From the NCBI GenBank assembly GCA_002422345.1, contig DIUL01000074.1, positions 1-38,714 of the forward strand: 38,714 bases of DNA. Reading direction: 5' to 3'. The notes below the pieces were generated by a model. The model was not told where the DNA came from. It ran no database searches and saw only the letters and a list, made by a program, of their open reading frames with translations. Positions within the stretch are counted from its first letter, which is position 1; the number at the start of each line of letters is the position of its first letter. The DNA is from Acetobacteraceae bacterium UBA6159. Lineage in GTDB: Bacteria; Pseudomonadota; Alphaproteobacteria; Acetobacterales; Acetobacteraceae. Both the position numbers and the translations under genes were made by a program. Positions 15,866 through 23,401 of this stretch are shown here, one piece after another.

Positions 15866-17272
15866 CTACGAAACCCGGCGCCGCCACCACGGCGTCGGGA
15901 TCGCCAGCACCATCGCGATTGCCAACGCCGCGGTCACCGACCATTGCGCCACGGCGAAGGCGGCCGCGTAGGCGCGCTCTCCGGTCTGATCACCCAGCAT
16001 CCCGTAGAACAGGCTGCCGATCGCCGCCGCGCTGCTCGCCGCCCCCACCTGCAACGCCGAGTTCAGGATCCCCGACGCCACCCCGGCCTGCCGGGCGGGG
16101 ACGCCGGAAAGGACGGTGTTGTAGAGTCGGGGGAAGGCCACGCCCTGCCCCAACCCGGCGATGAACACGACCGCCGAAAGCTCCCACCCCGTCCAGCCGA
16201 GCGCCACGAACCCGCCGATCAGCGCATATCCCGCCACCTGCACGCCCATGCCGAGGGACAGCAGATGCGCCTCCACCCGTGCAAAGGGACGGCTGGCGAG
16301 GGGGCCCAGGAACAGGCCGATGCCATAGGGCAGGATGGCCAGGCCGGTGTACAGCGGCTCCACCCCCAGGCCCAATTGCTGGTAGATGCCGAACAGGAAA
16401 TAGAAGCTGGTCGTGAAGAAGAACAGCGTCCCGACCAGCACCCCGCGCCGGAATCGCGGCATGGCGAACAGAGACATATCCACCAACGGCATCCCGCCCA
16501 GCCGAGCCAGCCGGCGTTCATGGTGCAGGAACAGAAAGACCAGGACGGGCACGCAGGCCAGCGCCACGAACACCCAGGCCGGCCAGCCCAACTGCCGCCC
16601 CTGCGACAGCGGCACAACCACGCAGGCCAGCGCCAGGGAGATCAGCGTCGCCCCCAGCAGGTCAAGCTGCACCCTCTGCCCGCCGCCGGTCCGCGGCACC
16701 AGGCGCCACGCGAGGGCAAAGGTCACCAGGCAGATCGGCACCTTGATCAGGAAGATCGCCCGCCAGCCCAGGTCCATCGGGTTCCACTGCACCAGCGCCC
16801 CACCGGCAAACTGTCCCGTCGCCGCCGCCAGCCCCATCATCATCCCATAAATCCCCAGCGCTCGGCTGAGGGTATGGTCCTCGGTGTAGATCGCCCGGAT
16901 CGAGGCCAGCACCTGCGGCACCAGCAACGCCGCCGCCGCCCCCTGGAAGACCCGCGCGACCAGCAATTGGGTGGGAGTCATGGCCAGCCCACAAGCCAGG
17001 TTGGTCAGCGCAAAGGCCGCCATCCCCCACAGGTAACAGGTGCGCCGGCCGAACAGATCGCCCAGCCGCCCGCCCGTGATCAGGAACACGGCGTATCCGG
17101 CGGCGTAGCAGGAGATGATAAGCTGCGTCTCGGCCGGCGTGGTGCGCAGGCTCTCATAAATCGAGGACAGCGCCACGTTGACGATGAAGAAGTCGACCGG
17201 CGGCATGAAGCCCCCGGCCAGCAGGACCGCGAAGGCGAACCAGCGCATGGAAGGGGCCGGATCAGCTGGCAC
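15866..17272 (-). CDS. MFS transporter, DHA2-type drug/proton exporter
   Basis: A 468-residue membrane protein with about 14 hydrophobic helices, the layout of the DHA2 (14-TMS) multidrug exporters. The motif A region GGRLGDLFGRRTCYLWG lies near residues 61-77, and motif C-like glycine-rich helices follow. It probably expels a hydrophobic compound using the proton gradient; the substrate is unknown. GTG 17272 is preferred because GGAGG lies seven bases upstream; ATG 17248 would begin close to the first helix. It is transcribed away from the small cytochrome gene upstream. Confidence 0.88.
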   Translation of the reverse strand: MPADPAPSMRWFAFAVLLAGGFMPPVDFFIVNVALSSIYESLRTTPAETQLIISCYAAGYAVFLITGGRLGDLFGRRTCYLWGMAAFALTNLACGLAMTPTQLLVARVFQGAAAALLVPQVLASIRAIYTEDHTLSRALGIYGMMMGLAAATGQFAGGALVQWNPMDLGWRAIFLIKVPICLVTFALAWRLVPRTGGGQRVQLDLLGATLISLALACVVVPLSQGRQLGWPAWVFVALACVPVLVFLFLHHERRLARLGGMPLVDMSLFAMPRFRRGVLVGTLFFFTTSFYFLFGIYQQLGLGVEPLYTGLAILPYGIGLFLGPLASRPFARVEAHLLSLGMGVQVAGYALIGGFVALGWTGWELSAVVFIAGLGQGVAFPRLYNTVLSGVPARQAGVASGILNSALQVGAASSAAAIGSLFYGMLGDQTGERAYAAAFAVAQWSVTAALAIAMVLAIPTPWWRRRVS

Positions 17273-17349
17273 GCGTCGTTCCTCCGCCGCCGAACGTCGC
17301 GGCGTGGGCGGTGCCTAGCCGGTGCGCCGTCCCCCTACAAGGCGGGACC

Positions 17350-17670
17350 CTACCGCTGCTTCAGGTCGAGGATATAGGCGGACAGATCAGCGATCTCGGG
17401 GTTCGAAAGCTGAAGGTCCGGCATCCGCACATGTGGCGTACGCAGGAACGCGTTCAGCGACAGGGCGGTGGTGGAAGGCATGCGCGCGATGCCCGTGAAG
17501 GTCGGCACCCCGATGGCCGCGCCAGTCGGTTGCCCGGCATCGATCATATGGCAACTGGAACACCATCGCTGCGCCAGCGCGCGGCCGGCCTCCGGGTCCC
17601 CCTGCGCGAAGGCGGCGCCGGAGGATGCGAGCAAACCGGTCAGGATCAGCAAGGTCAGGCGTCTGGTCAT
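17350..17670 (-). CDS. Small periplasmic class I cytochrome c
   Basis: A 106-residue precursor with a signal peptide (cleavage after FAQ, near residue 23). The haem site is CSSCH at residues 37-41, and Met83 in VRMPDL is the likely distal ligand. It would carry single electrons in the periplasm; its partner is not evident. ATG 17670 gives a clean signal peptide, whereas the frame upstream of it lacks such features. The MFS gene follows 77 bases downstream on the same strand, and the MaoC-like gene diverges on the other side. Confidence 0.87.
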   Translation of the reverse strand: MTRRLTLLILTGLLASSGAAFAQGDPEAGRALAQRWCSSCHMIDAGQPTGAAIGVPTFTGIARMPSTTALSLNAFLRTPHVRMPDLQLSNPEIADLSAYILDLKQR

Positions 17671-17804
17671 GCGGAAATCCCGAAAGATTGTGTGGCATTC
17701 TGCCGACGGAGCGGCCCGGGACGCATTGATTCCGATCAACCGTCCCGCCCTTGATCGACCCGCCGTCGCCCGCCATGGTGCGCCCATAAATGAGGAGACG
17801 CACC

Positions 17805-18269
17805 ATGGATATTGTCGGACTCGGCATGTACTTCGAGGATCTTCCGCTCGGCCGTAAATTCCGCACGATCGGCCGGACCGTGTTCGAGGCCGACATCACG
17901 AACTTCGTGAACTGCACGGGCATGGTGGAGGTGCTGTTCACCAACCTCGAATTCCTGAAGGAAGAGTCCGACATCAAGCAGCGCCTGGCCCCCGGCGCGC
18001 TGGTCTATTGCTTCGCCGAGGGGCTGCTGGTGCAGTCCACGATGCAGCACACGGGGTTTGCGTTCCTGAACATGGAGCTGAACGTGAACGCCCCGGTCTT
18101 CGCCGGCGACACGATCCACGTGGAGTGCGAGGTCGTCGAAGCCCGCCTGTCCAAAAGCCGCCCCGGCCGCGGGCTTGTTCGGACGAGGAATGAGGTGAAG
18201 AAGCACGATGGGACGGTGGCGCTGACGTATACGCCGCTGCGGATGATCAAGTGCCGCGGGGCTGAGTAG
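17805..18269 (+). CDS. MaoC-like hotdog-fold dehydratase
   Basis: A 154-residue protein of the MaoC/hydratase hotdog superfamily, which hydrates or dehydrates acyl-CoA thioesters. It begins YFEDLPLGRKF, as in other MaoC proteins, and ends with the family's strand pattern VFAGDTIHVECEVVEAR. The classic catalytic D-x(4)-H dyad is not obvious: the segment after FEADITNFVNCTG lacks the usual His, so activity may differ. ATG 17805 is supported by GAGGAG about seven bases upstream; an ATG at 17790 is too early. It is monocistronic and convergent with folC across repeat copy B. Confidence 0.75.
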   Translation: MDIVGLGMYFEDLPLGRKFRTIGRTVFEADITNFVNCTGMVEVLFTNLEFLKEESDIKQRLAPGALVYCFAEGLLVQSTMQHTGFAFLNMELNVNAPVFAGDTIHVECEVVEARLSKSRPGRGLVRTRNEVKKHDGTVALTYTPLRMIKCRGAE

Positions 18270-18359
18270 GGGCGCGCAGGCGGCTTGCGTTCGGAGGCCC
18301 GTCAGCGGTGCCGCCTCGTAACACAGGCCTTAAATGGGGGAGGCGCTGGCAACCCCCAC

Positions 18360-18448
18360 CGTCATGCTGGGCGCAGGCCCAGCACCCACGACTTGACGGT
18401 TTGCGACAGAGGAAAGTCGTGGGTGCCGGGCCTGCGCCCGGCATGACG
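18360..18448. repeat. Nested palindromic repeat, copy B
   Basis: Inverted arms of about 35 bases (18360-18394 and 18414-18448) match at all but about two positions across a 19-base centre. Each arm holds an internal CTGGGC-gcag-GCCCAG-type hairpin. The outer CGTCATG and inner CCACGACTT sequences are shared with copy A at 15758-15845, while the GC-rich middle differs by compensating changes. It lies between the convergent MaoC-like gene and folC. Confidence 0.8.
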
Positions 18449-18536
18449 AAGGGGGCCAAGCGCGACGAAGCTGGCCTATCCTGACGAAAATCCGGGCGGG
18501 CGTGACGATGGGCCGTGGCGGACAACCGACCGCCCC

Positions 18537-19823
18537 TCAACCCCCGCCGGCATCCAGCTTCAGGATCTCTCCGGCGAGATACAAACTCCCGCAGATCAAC
18601 ACCCGCGCCGGCCCCGCATCCCGAGGGATCGCCCGCAAAGCCTCCACCACCGTCGGCCCCGGGCGAGCCACCCCGCCAGACGCGGCAACGATCGCCTCCA
18701 CCGGCAGGGCGGAATATTGCTCCGCCTCCCTCACCGCCCACAGCGTGCTCGCCAAAGGCAGCAATGGGCGCAGGAACTCGGCCGAGTCCTTGGCCTGCTT
18801 CATCCCCACCACCAGATGCACGGGCCGATCCGCCCAACCCCGCAGATGCTCCGCCAGCACCACGCCGGCCCCGGGATTGTGTCCGCCATCCAGCCATAGT
18901 TCCCAATCCGCTGGCAGCAACCCGGCCAGCCGCCCGTGCAGGTGTTGCATCCGGGCCGGCCACTCGGCCCCGGCGATGCCGGCCGCGATCGCCTCGACCG
19001 GGATCGGCAGGGATGTCGCCCGCAGCGCCGCGATCGCGATCCCCGCATTGTCCATCTGGAACGCCCCCGGCAACCCCGGCGGCGGTAACGTCAGAGTCCC
19101 GCGCCGGTCGCCATAGCGCATCCCGGTCACCGACGCCGCGACCTCCCACTCCCGCTCCCGCAGCATCACGGGCGCACCCACCTCCGCCGCCCGCGCCATC
19201 AGCACGGCCAGGACGTCCGCCGGCTGCGTCCCGATCGCCACGGGCACGCCGGGTTTCATGATCCCCGCCTTCTCGAACGCGATGACCGGCAGCGAGTCGC
19301 CCAGCAACTCCCGATGATCCATCGAAATCGAGGTGATCGCCGTCGCGACCGGCGGCGGTGTCACGTTCGTCGCGTCGAACCGGCCGCCCAGCCCGACCTC
19401 CAGCACGCAGAGATCGGCCGGGACGCGGGCGAACAGCAGGAAGGCGACGGCGGTCGTGACCTCGAACACCGTGATCGGCGCCTGGGCGTTGACCCGCTCC
19501 ACTTCCTCCAGCGCCGACAGCAGCACGTCATCCGACACCAGCGCGCCGGCCAGGCGGATGCGTTCGTTGAACCGGACCAGATGGGGGGAGGTATAGACAT
19601 GCACCCGCATGCCAGCCGCTTCGCCAATGGCGCGGACAAAGGCGCAGGTGCTGCCCTTCCCGTTCGTCCCGGCGACATGGACAATCGGCGGAAGATGCTG
19701 CTCCGGCGACCCAAGCTTCCCCAGCAGCACCATCAACCGGTCAAGACTGAGGTCAATGAGGCGCGGATGCAGCCCCATCAACCGGTCCATCACGTTGTCG
19801 ATCGGGTTGGCCATGGCGGTCAC
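18537..19823 (-). CDS. folC: Bifunctional dihydrofolate/folylpolyglutamate synthase FolC
   Basis: A 428-residue Mur-ligase-family enzyme that adds glutamate to dihydropteroate and to tetrahydrofolates. The P-loop VAGTNGKGST lies near residues 49-58, followed by FTSPHLVRFNERI-type sequence (YTSPHLVRFNERI) and the C-terminal WLDGGHNPGA motif near 312-321. The gene starts at GTG 19823, overlapping the accD stop as GTGA; ATG 19814 is the alternative, three codons in. It is the last gene of the trpB-trpA-VOC-accD-folC operon, an arrangement common in alphaproteobacteria apart from the VOC gene. Confidence 0.94.
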   Translation of the reverse strand: MTAMANPIDNVMDRLMGLHPRLIDLSLDRLMVLLGKLGSPEQHLPPIVHVAGTNGKGSTCAFVRAIGEAAGMRVHVYTSPHLVRFNERIRLAGALVSDDVLLSALEEVERVNAQAPITVFEVTTAVAFLLFARVPADLCVLEVGLGGRFDATNVTPPPVATAITSISMDHRELLGDSLPVIAFEKAGIMKPGVPVAIGTQPADVLAVLMARAAEVGAPVMLREREWEVAASVTGMRYGDRRGTLTLPPPGLPGAFQMDNAGIAIAALRATSLPIPVEAIAAGIAGAEWPARMQHLHGRLAGLLPADWELWLDGGHNPGAGVVLAEHLRGWADRPVHLVVGMKQAKDSAEFLRPLLPLASTLWAVREAEQYSALPVEAIVAASGGVARPGPTVVEALRAIPRDAGPARVLICGSLYLAGEILKLDAGGG

Positions 19824-20701
19824 GCCGCCTCGGGCAGGTCCTTCTCGGGCAACTCCTTCACCCGCAGCAGGCCGATCACCCGCGCGAGCGTCGCCTTCAG
19901 GTCCGTCCGCTTCACGACCATGTCGATGATGCCGTGTTCCAACAGGTATTCGGCGCGCTGGAAGCCCTCGGGCAGTTTTTCGCGCACGGTCTGTTCGATC
20001 ACGCGCGCGCCGGCGAAGCCGATCATGGCGCCTGGTTCCGCGATGTGCAGGTCACCCAGCATGGCGAAGCTGGCCGTCACGCCGCCCGTGGTCGGGTCGG
20101 TGAAGACGACGATGAACGGCAGCCCGGCATCCTTGACCAGCCGCGTGGCGATCACGGTCCGAGGCATCTGCATCAGGCTCACCGCGCCTTCCTGCATGCG
20201 CGCGCCACCGGAAGCGGTGAACACGATCAGCGGCGCCTCCTGCAACACGGCCAGCCGAGCGGCGGCGACGATGGCGTCTCCGACCGCGGCGCCCATGGAG
20301 CCGCCGATGAAATCGAACTCCATCACCGCGACGACGGCCTTGTGCCCGTCGATCGTGCCGTGCGCGACGATGACGGCGTCATCGGTATGGACCTTCTCCC
20401 GCGCGTCCTTCAGCCGGTCGACATAGCGCTTGGTGTCGCGGAACTTCAGCGGATCGACGACGGCCTTGGGCAGTTCGATGCGGGTGTAGCCGTTCTCGTC
20501 AAAGGTCCAGGTCAGCCGCTCGACCGCGGGGGCGCGCATGTGATGGCCGCAATGGGTGCAGACCTTCAGGTTCGCGGCCAGGTCGCGGTGGAAAATCATC
20601 TGCTGGCAGGCGGGGCACTGGTGCCACAGGTTCTCCGGCACGTCGCGCTTGGCGAACAGCGTGCGGATTTTCGGGCGGACGAATTCGGTGAGCCAGTTCA
20701 T
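19820..20701 (-). CDS. accD: Acetyl-CoA carboxylase carboxyltransferase subunit beta
   Basis: A 293-residue carboxyltransferase subunit that, with AccA, moves the carboxyl group from biotin to acetyl-CoA in the first step of fatty-acid synthesis. The N-terminal zinc ribbon shows two CxxC pairs (CPAC near 33-36 and CTHC near 52-55). The crotonase-fold core follows with VFTASGGARMQEG and FTDPTTGGVTASFA. Length and motifs are normal. It lies 27 bases after the VOC gene and overlaps folC by four bases. Confidence 0.96.
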   Translation of the reverse strand: MNWLTEFVRPKIRTLFAKRDVPENLWHQCPACQQMIFHRDLAANLKVCTHCGHHMRAPAVERLTWTFDENGYTRIELPKAVVDPLKFRDTKRYVDRLKDAREKVHTDDAVIVAHGTIDGHKAVVAVMEFDFIGGSMGAAVGDAIVAAARLAVLQEAPLIVFTASGGARMQEGAVSLMQMPRTVIATRLVKDAGLPFIVVFTDPTTGGVTASFAMLGDLHIAEPGAMIGFAGARVIEQTVREKLPEGFQRAEYLLEHGIIDMVVKRTDLKATLARVIGLLRVKELPEKDLPEAA

Positions 20702-20728
20702 GGGCGGGTGATCTGTCTTTCCCGGGGT

Positions 20729-21121
20729 TCAGAGGGCGTCGTCGTGGCAGACGGCTTCCAGCCTGTTGCCGTCCGGGTCAAGCACGAAAGCGGCATAGTA
20801 GGACGCATGATAGTGCGGCCGCGGGCCGGGAGGCCCGTCGCACCGCCCGCCATGCGCCAGCGCGGCCGCATGAAAAGCGTGGACAGCGGCGCGATCCGGC
20901 GCCCGAAAACACCAATGCCGGTTGTCCGGCACCACCGTGCCGGTCGATGTCCGGACCGAGAGATAGGAGTGCCCATCATCCCCCGGCCGATTCCGCACGC
21001 CGTACCCGGCGTTGTCCTCGGCCCGCCGGACACAGGGCACGCCGAGCGCCGCCATGATCGCGTCCCAGAAGGGCAGGGACCGGGCAGGGTCGGAAACCGT
21101 CACCGAAACGTGATCGAGCAT
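20729..21121 (-). CDS. VOC (glyoxalase/bleomycin resistance) family protein
   Basis: A 130-residue vicinal-oxygen-chelate protein. It opens MLDHVSVTVSDPARSLPFWD, and a likely metal set is His4, a His in the middle (near 57-69) and the late Glu in DPDGNRLEAVCH near 122. Such proteins act as lyases, dioxygenases or binding proteins; the substrate is unknown. GAAGGGG stands five bases before the ATG. The gene is wedged between trpA (18 bases) and accD (27 bases), so it is read with an otherwise biosynthetic operon. Confidence 0.85.
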   Translation of the reverse strand: MLDHVSVTVSDPARSLPFWDAIMAALGVPCVRRAEDNAGYGVRNRPGDDGHSYLSVRTSTGTVVPDNRHWCFRAPDRAAVHAFHAAALAHGGRCDGPPGPRPHYHASYYAAFVLDPDGNRLEAVCHDDAL

Positions 21122-21139
21122 CGCGACCCCTTCGCATTC

Positions 21140-21964
21140 TTAGGCGGGTTGCCCTCGCACCCCAGCCGCCAGCGCCCGCACCTGGTCCAGGATCTTCTCC
21201 ACCGTCCCCGGCAGCGCCTTCCCCGAGGCATCCAGGCTATGCGCCATCGTGTCGATCAGCGCCGAAGCCACCACCGCCGCGTCGGCGACCCGAGAAGCCT
21301 CCGCCGCCTGCGCGGGTGACCGCACGCCGAACCCGATCGCGATCGGCAGGTCGGTGACCCGGCGAATGCGCGGAATGGCCTCGGACAACTGCGCCGAGGA
21401 GGCACTGCGCGTCCCGGTGATCCCGGTGATCGCGACGTAATAGATGAAGCCGGAGCTGCCGTTCAGCACGTGCGGCAGCCGCGCGTCGTCGGTTGTGGGC
21501 GCCACCAGGCGGATGAAGTCCAGCCCGTTCGCGTTGGTGAAGGGCAGGATCAGGTCGGATTCCTCGGGCGGGAGGTCGACGATGATCATCCCGTCCACGC
21601 CGGCCTTGGCGGCATCGACGCAAAACTTCTCCGGCCCATAGGACAGGATCGGGTTCAGGTAGCCCATCAGCACGAGCGGCGTGGTCTGGTCCTGCGCGCG
21701 GAAGGTCCGCACCATATCCAGGATGAACCGCACCTTCACGCCGGCCGCCAGCGCCCGCTTGCCGGCGGCCTGGACAATCGGCCCGTCCGCCATCGGGTCG
21801 GTGAAGGGCATCCCGATCTCGATCAGGTCGGCCCCCGCCCCCGGCATCCCCAGCAGCAATCGGGTGGAGGTCTCCTGATCCGGGTCCCAAGCCTCGACAA
21901 AAGGAATAAGGGCGCCCCGGCCCTGCTTCTTCAGGTCGGCGAATTTCGCGGCAATGCGGCTCAC
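21140..21964 (-). CDS. trpA: Tryptophan synthase alpha subunit
   Basis: A 274-residue TIM barrel that cleaves indole-3-glycerol phosphate and channels indole to TrpB. The catalytic acids are present: Glu in DLIEIGMPF and Asp in TDPMADGP. The phosphate site is seen as IGFGVRSP. The usual TAGDPD start of the barrel reads EAWDPD, a local variant. The start is GTG 21964, overlapping the trpB stop (GTGA); longer starts would run inside trpB. Coupling to trpB suits the alpha2-beta2 complex. Confidence 0.95.
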   Translation of the reverse strand: MSRIAAKFADLKKQGRGALIPFVEAWDPDQETSTRLLLGMPGAGADLIEIGMPFTDPMADGPIVQAAGKRALAAGVKVRFILDMVRTFRAQDQTTPLVLMGYLNPILSYGPEKFCVDAAKAGVDGMIIVDLPPEESDLILPFTNANGLDFIRLVAPTTDDARLPHVLNGSSGFIYYVAITGITGTRSASSAQLSEAIPRIRRVTDLPIAIGFGVRSPAQAAEASRVADAAVVASALIDTMAHSLDASGKALPGTVEKILDQVRALAAGVRGQPA

Positions 21965-23196
21965 AGCGCGGTCCCCAGATGGTCGGCGACGGCGAAGATG
22001 TCCTTGTCGCCCCGGCCGCACAAATTCATCAGGATGATCTGGTCCTTGGACATCGTCGGCGCCAGCTTGGACACGTAGGCCAAGGCGTGCGCCGGTTCCA
22101 ACGCGGGAATGATCCCCTCGGTCCGGGTGCAGAGCTGGAAGGCGACCAGCGCCTCCTTGTCGGTGGCAGAGACATATTCCACCCGGCCGATGTCATGCAG
22201 CCAGGAATGCTCCGGCCCGATGCCCGGGTAGTCCAACCCGGCGCTGATCGAGTGCGCCTCGGTAATCTGCCCGTCCTCGTCCTGCAACAGATAGGTGCGG
22301 TTGCCATGCAGCACGCCTGGCCGCCCGCCGGTCAGGGACGCGGCGTGTTCTCCCGTCTCGATCCCATGCCCACCGGCTTCCACGCCGATCAGCCGAACCG
22401 AGGCATCGTCGAGGAACGGATGGAACAGCCCCATCGCGTTCGACCCGCCGCCAATGCAGGCCACGGCCACGTCGGGCAGGCGCCCCTCGGCTTCCATCAT
22501 CTGGACCTTGGCTTCCTCCCCGATCACGGACTGGAAGTCCCGCACCATCATCGGATAGGGATGCGGCCCCGCGACGGTGCCGATCAGGTAGTAGGTGTCG
22601 TGGACATTGGCGACCCAGTCGCGCAACGCCTCATTCATCGCGTCCTTCAGCGTGGCGGCGCCCGACGTCACGGGAATGACCTCCGCCCCCAGCAGCTTCA
22701 TGCGGAACACGTTGGGCTTCTGCCGCTCGACATCCGTCGCACCCATGTAGACCGTGCAGGGCAGGCCGAACAAAGCGCACATCGTCGCGGTCGCCACGCC
22801 ATGCTGGCCGGCCCCGGTCTCGGCGATGATCCGCGTCTTGCCCATCCGCCGAGCGAGCAGGATCTGGCCCATGCAGTTGTTGGCTTTGTGGGAGCCGGTG
22901 TGGTTCAGCTCATCCCGTTTGAAGTAAACCTTCGCCCCGCCCAGATGCGCCGTCAGCCTCTCCGCGAACCAAAGCGGGCTCGGCCGTCCGACATAATGCG
23001 TCAGATGCTTCTGCAGGTCGGCCTGGAAGGCGGGGTCGACTTTCGCCTCGTTATAGGCGCGCTCGACCTCCAGGATCAGCGGCATCAGGGTCTCGGCGAC
23101 GAATCGGCCACCGTATTCCCCGAACCGGCCGCGTTCATTCGGGCCGGTGCGCAGGCTGTTGATGCCGGCCGGGGGCGGAGTCATGGGATGGTTCAA
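21961..23196 (-). CDS. trpB: Tryptophan synthase beta subunit
   Basis: A 411-residue PLP enzyme joining indole and serine to make tryptophan. The Schiff-base lysine lies in HTGSHKANN, and the phosphate-binding GGGSNA motif is present, as are FGEYGGRFVAETLM and the C-terminal LCGRGDKD. I prefer TTG 23196 because AAGGAG (23206-23211) is nine bases upstream; the next ATG, 23184, is 21 bases from it and is the alternative. It heads the trpBA-VOC-accD-folC operon. The trpF gene, often upstream in alphaproteobacteria, is absent; pckA diverges instead. Confidence 0.95.
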   Translation of the reverse strand: MNHPMTPPPAGINSLRTGPNERGRFGEYGGRFVAETLMPLILEVERAYNEAKVDPAFQADLQKHLTHYVGRPSPLWFAERLTAHLGGAKVYFKRDELNHTGSHKANNCMGQILLARRMGKTRIIAETGAGQHGVATATMCALFGLPCTVYMGATDVERQKPNVFRMKLLGAEVIPVTSGAATLKDAMNEALRDWVANVHDTYYLIGTVAGPHPYPMMVRDFQSVIGEEAKVQMMEAEGRLPDVAVACIGGGSNAMGLFHPFLDDASVRLIGVEAGGHGIETGEHAASLTGGRPGVLHGNRTYLLQDEDGQITEAHSISAGLDYPGIGPEHSWLHDIGRVEYVSATDKEALVAFQLCTRTEGIIPALEPAHALAYVSKLAPTMSKDQIILMNLCGRGDKDIFAVADHLGTAL

Positions 23197-23401
23197 GGCG
23201 GCGGTCTCCTTATGGCGCAACCTCATAGCGCAGGCCGGCCGGCCGGTCACCACCCGGCCGCGAAACGAGTGCTCAAAAATCGTTCATGCTGCAATGCACA
23301 CCGACCGTCTTGCGCGAAGCGACGGAATCCCGGAATAGAAGTCCTACCAGCGAGTAGAAAGCGGCGTGTGTCGTCGCGTGCCAGGATCAGGAACCGCAGC
23401 G
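23197..23401. promoter_or_regulatory. Divergent promoter region of trpB and pckA
   Basis: About 200 bases between the two divergent genes. The trpB ribosome site AAGGAG is at 23206-23211 (minus strand) and a weaker AGGA at 23389-23392 precedes pckA. GC-rich self-complementary sequence (repeats of GGCC) lies near 23233-23245. No tryptophan-rich leader peptide was found, so classical trp attenuation is not supported. Promoter boxes could not be placed with confidence. Confidence 0.4.

Noticed and set aside
23212..23365. trp leader peptide or attenuator, or a tryptophan-responsive RNA element
   Set aside because: No short frame with Trp codons and no terminator/antiterminator pair could be drawn before trpB.
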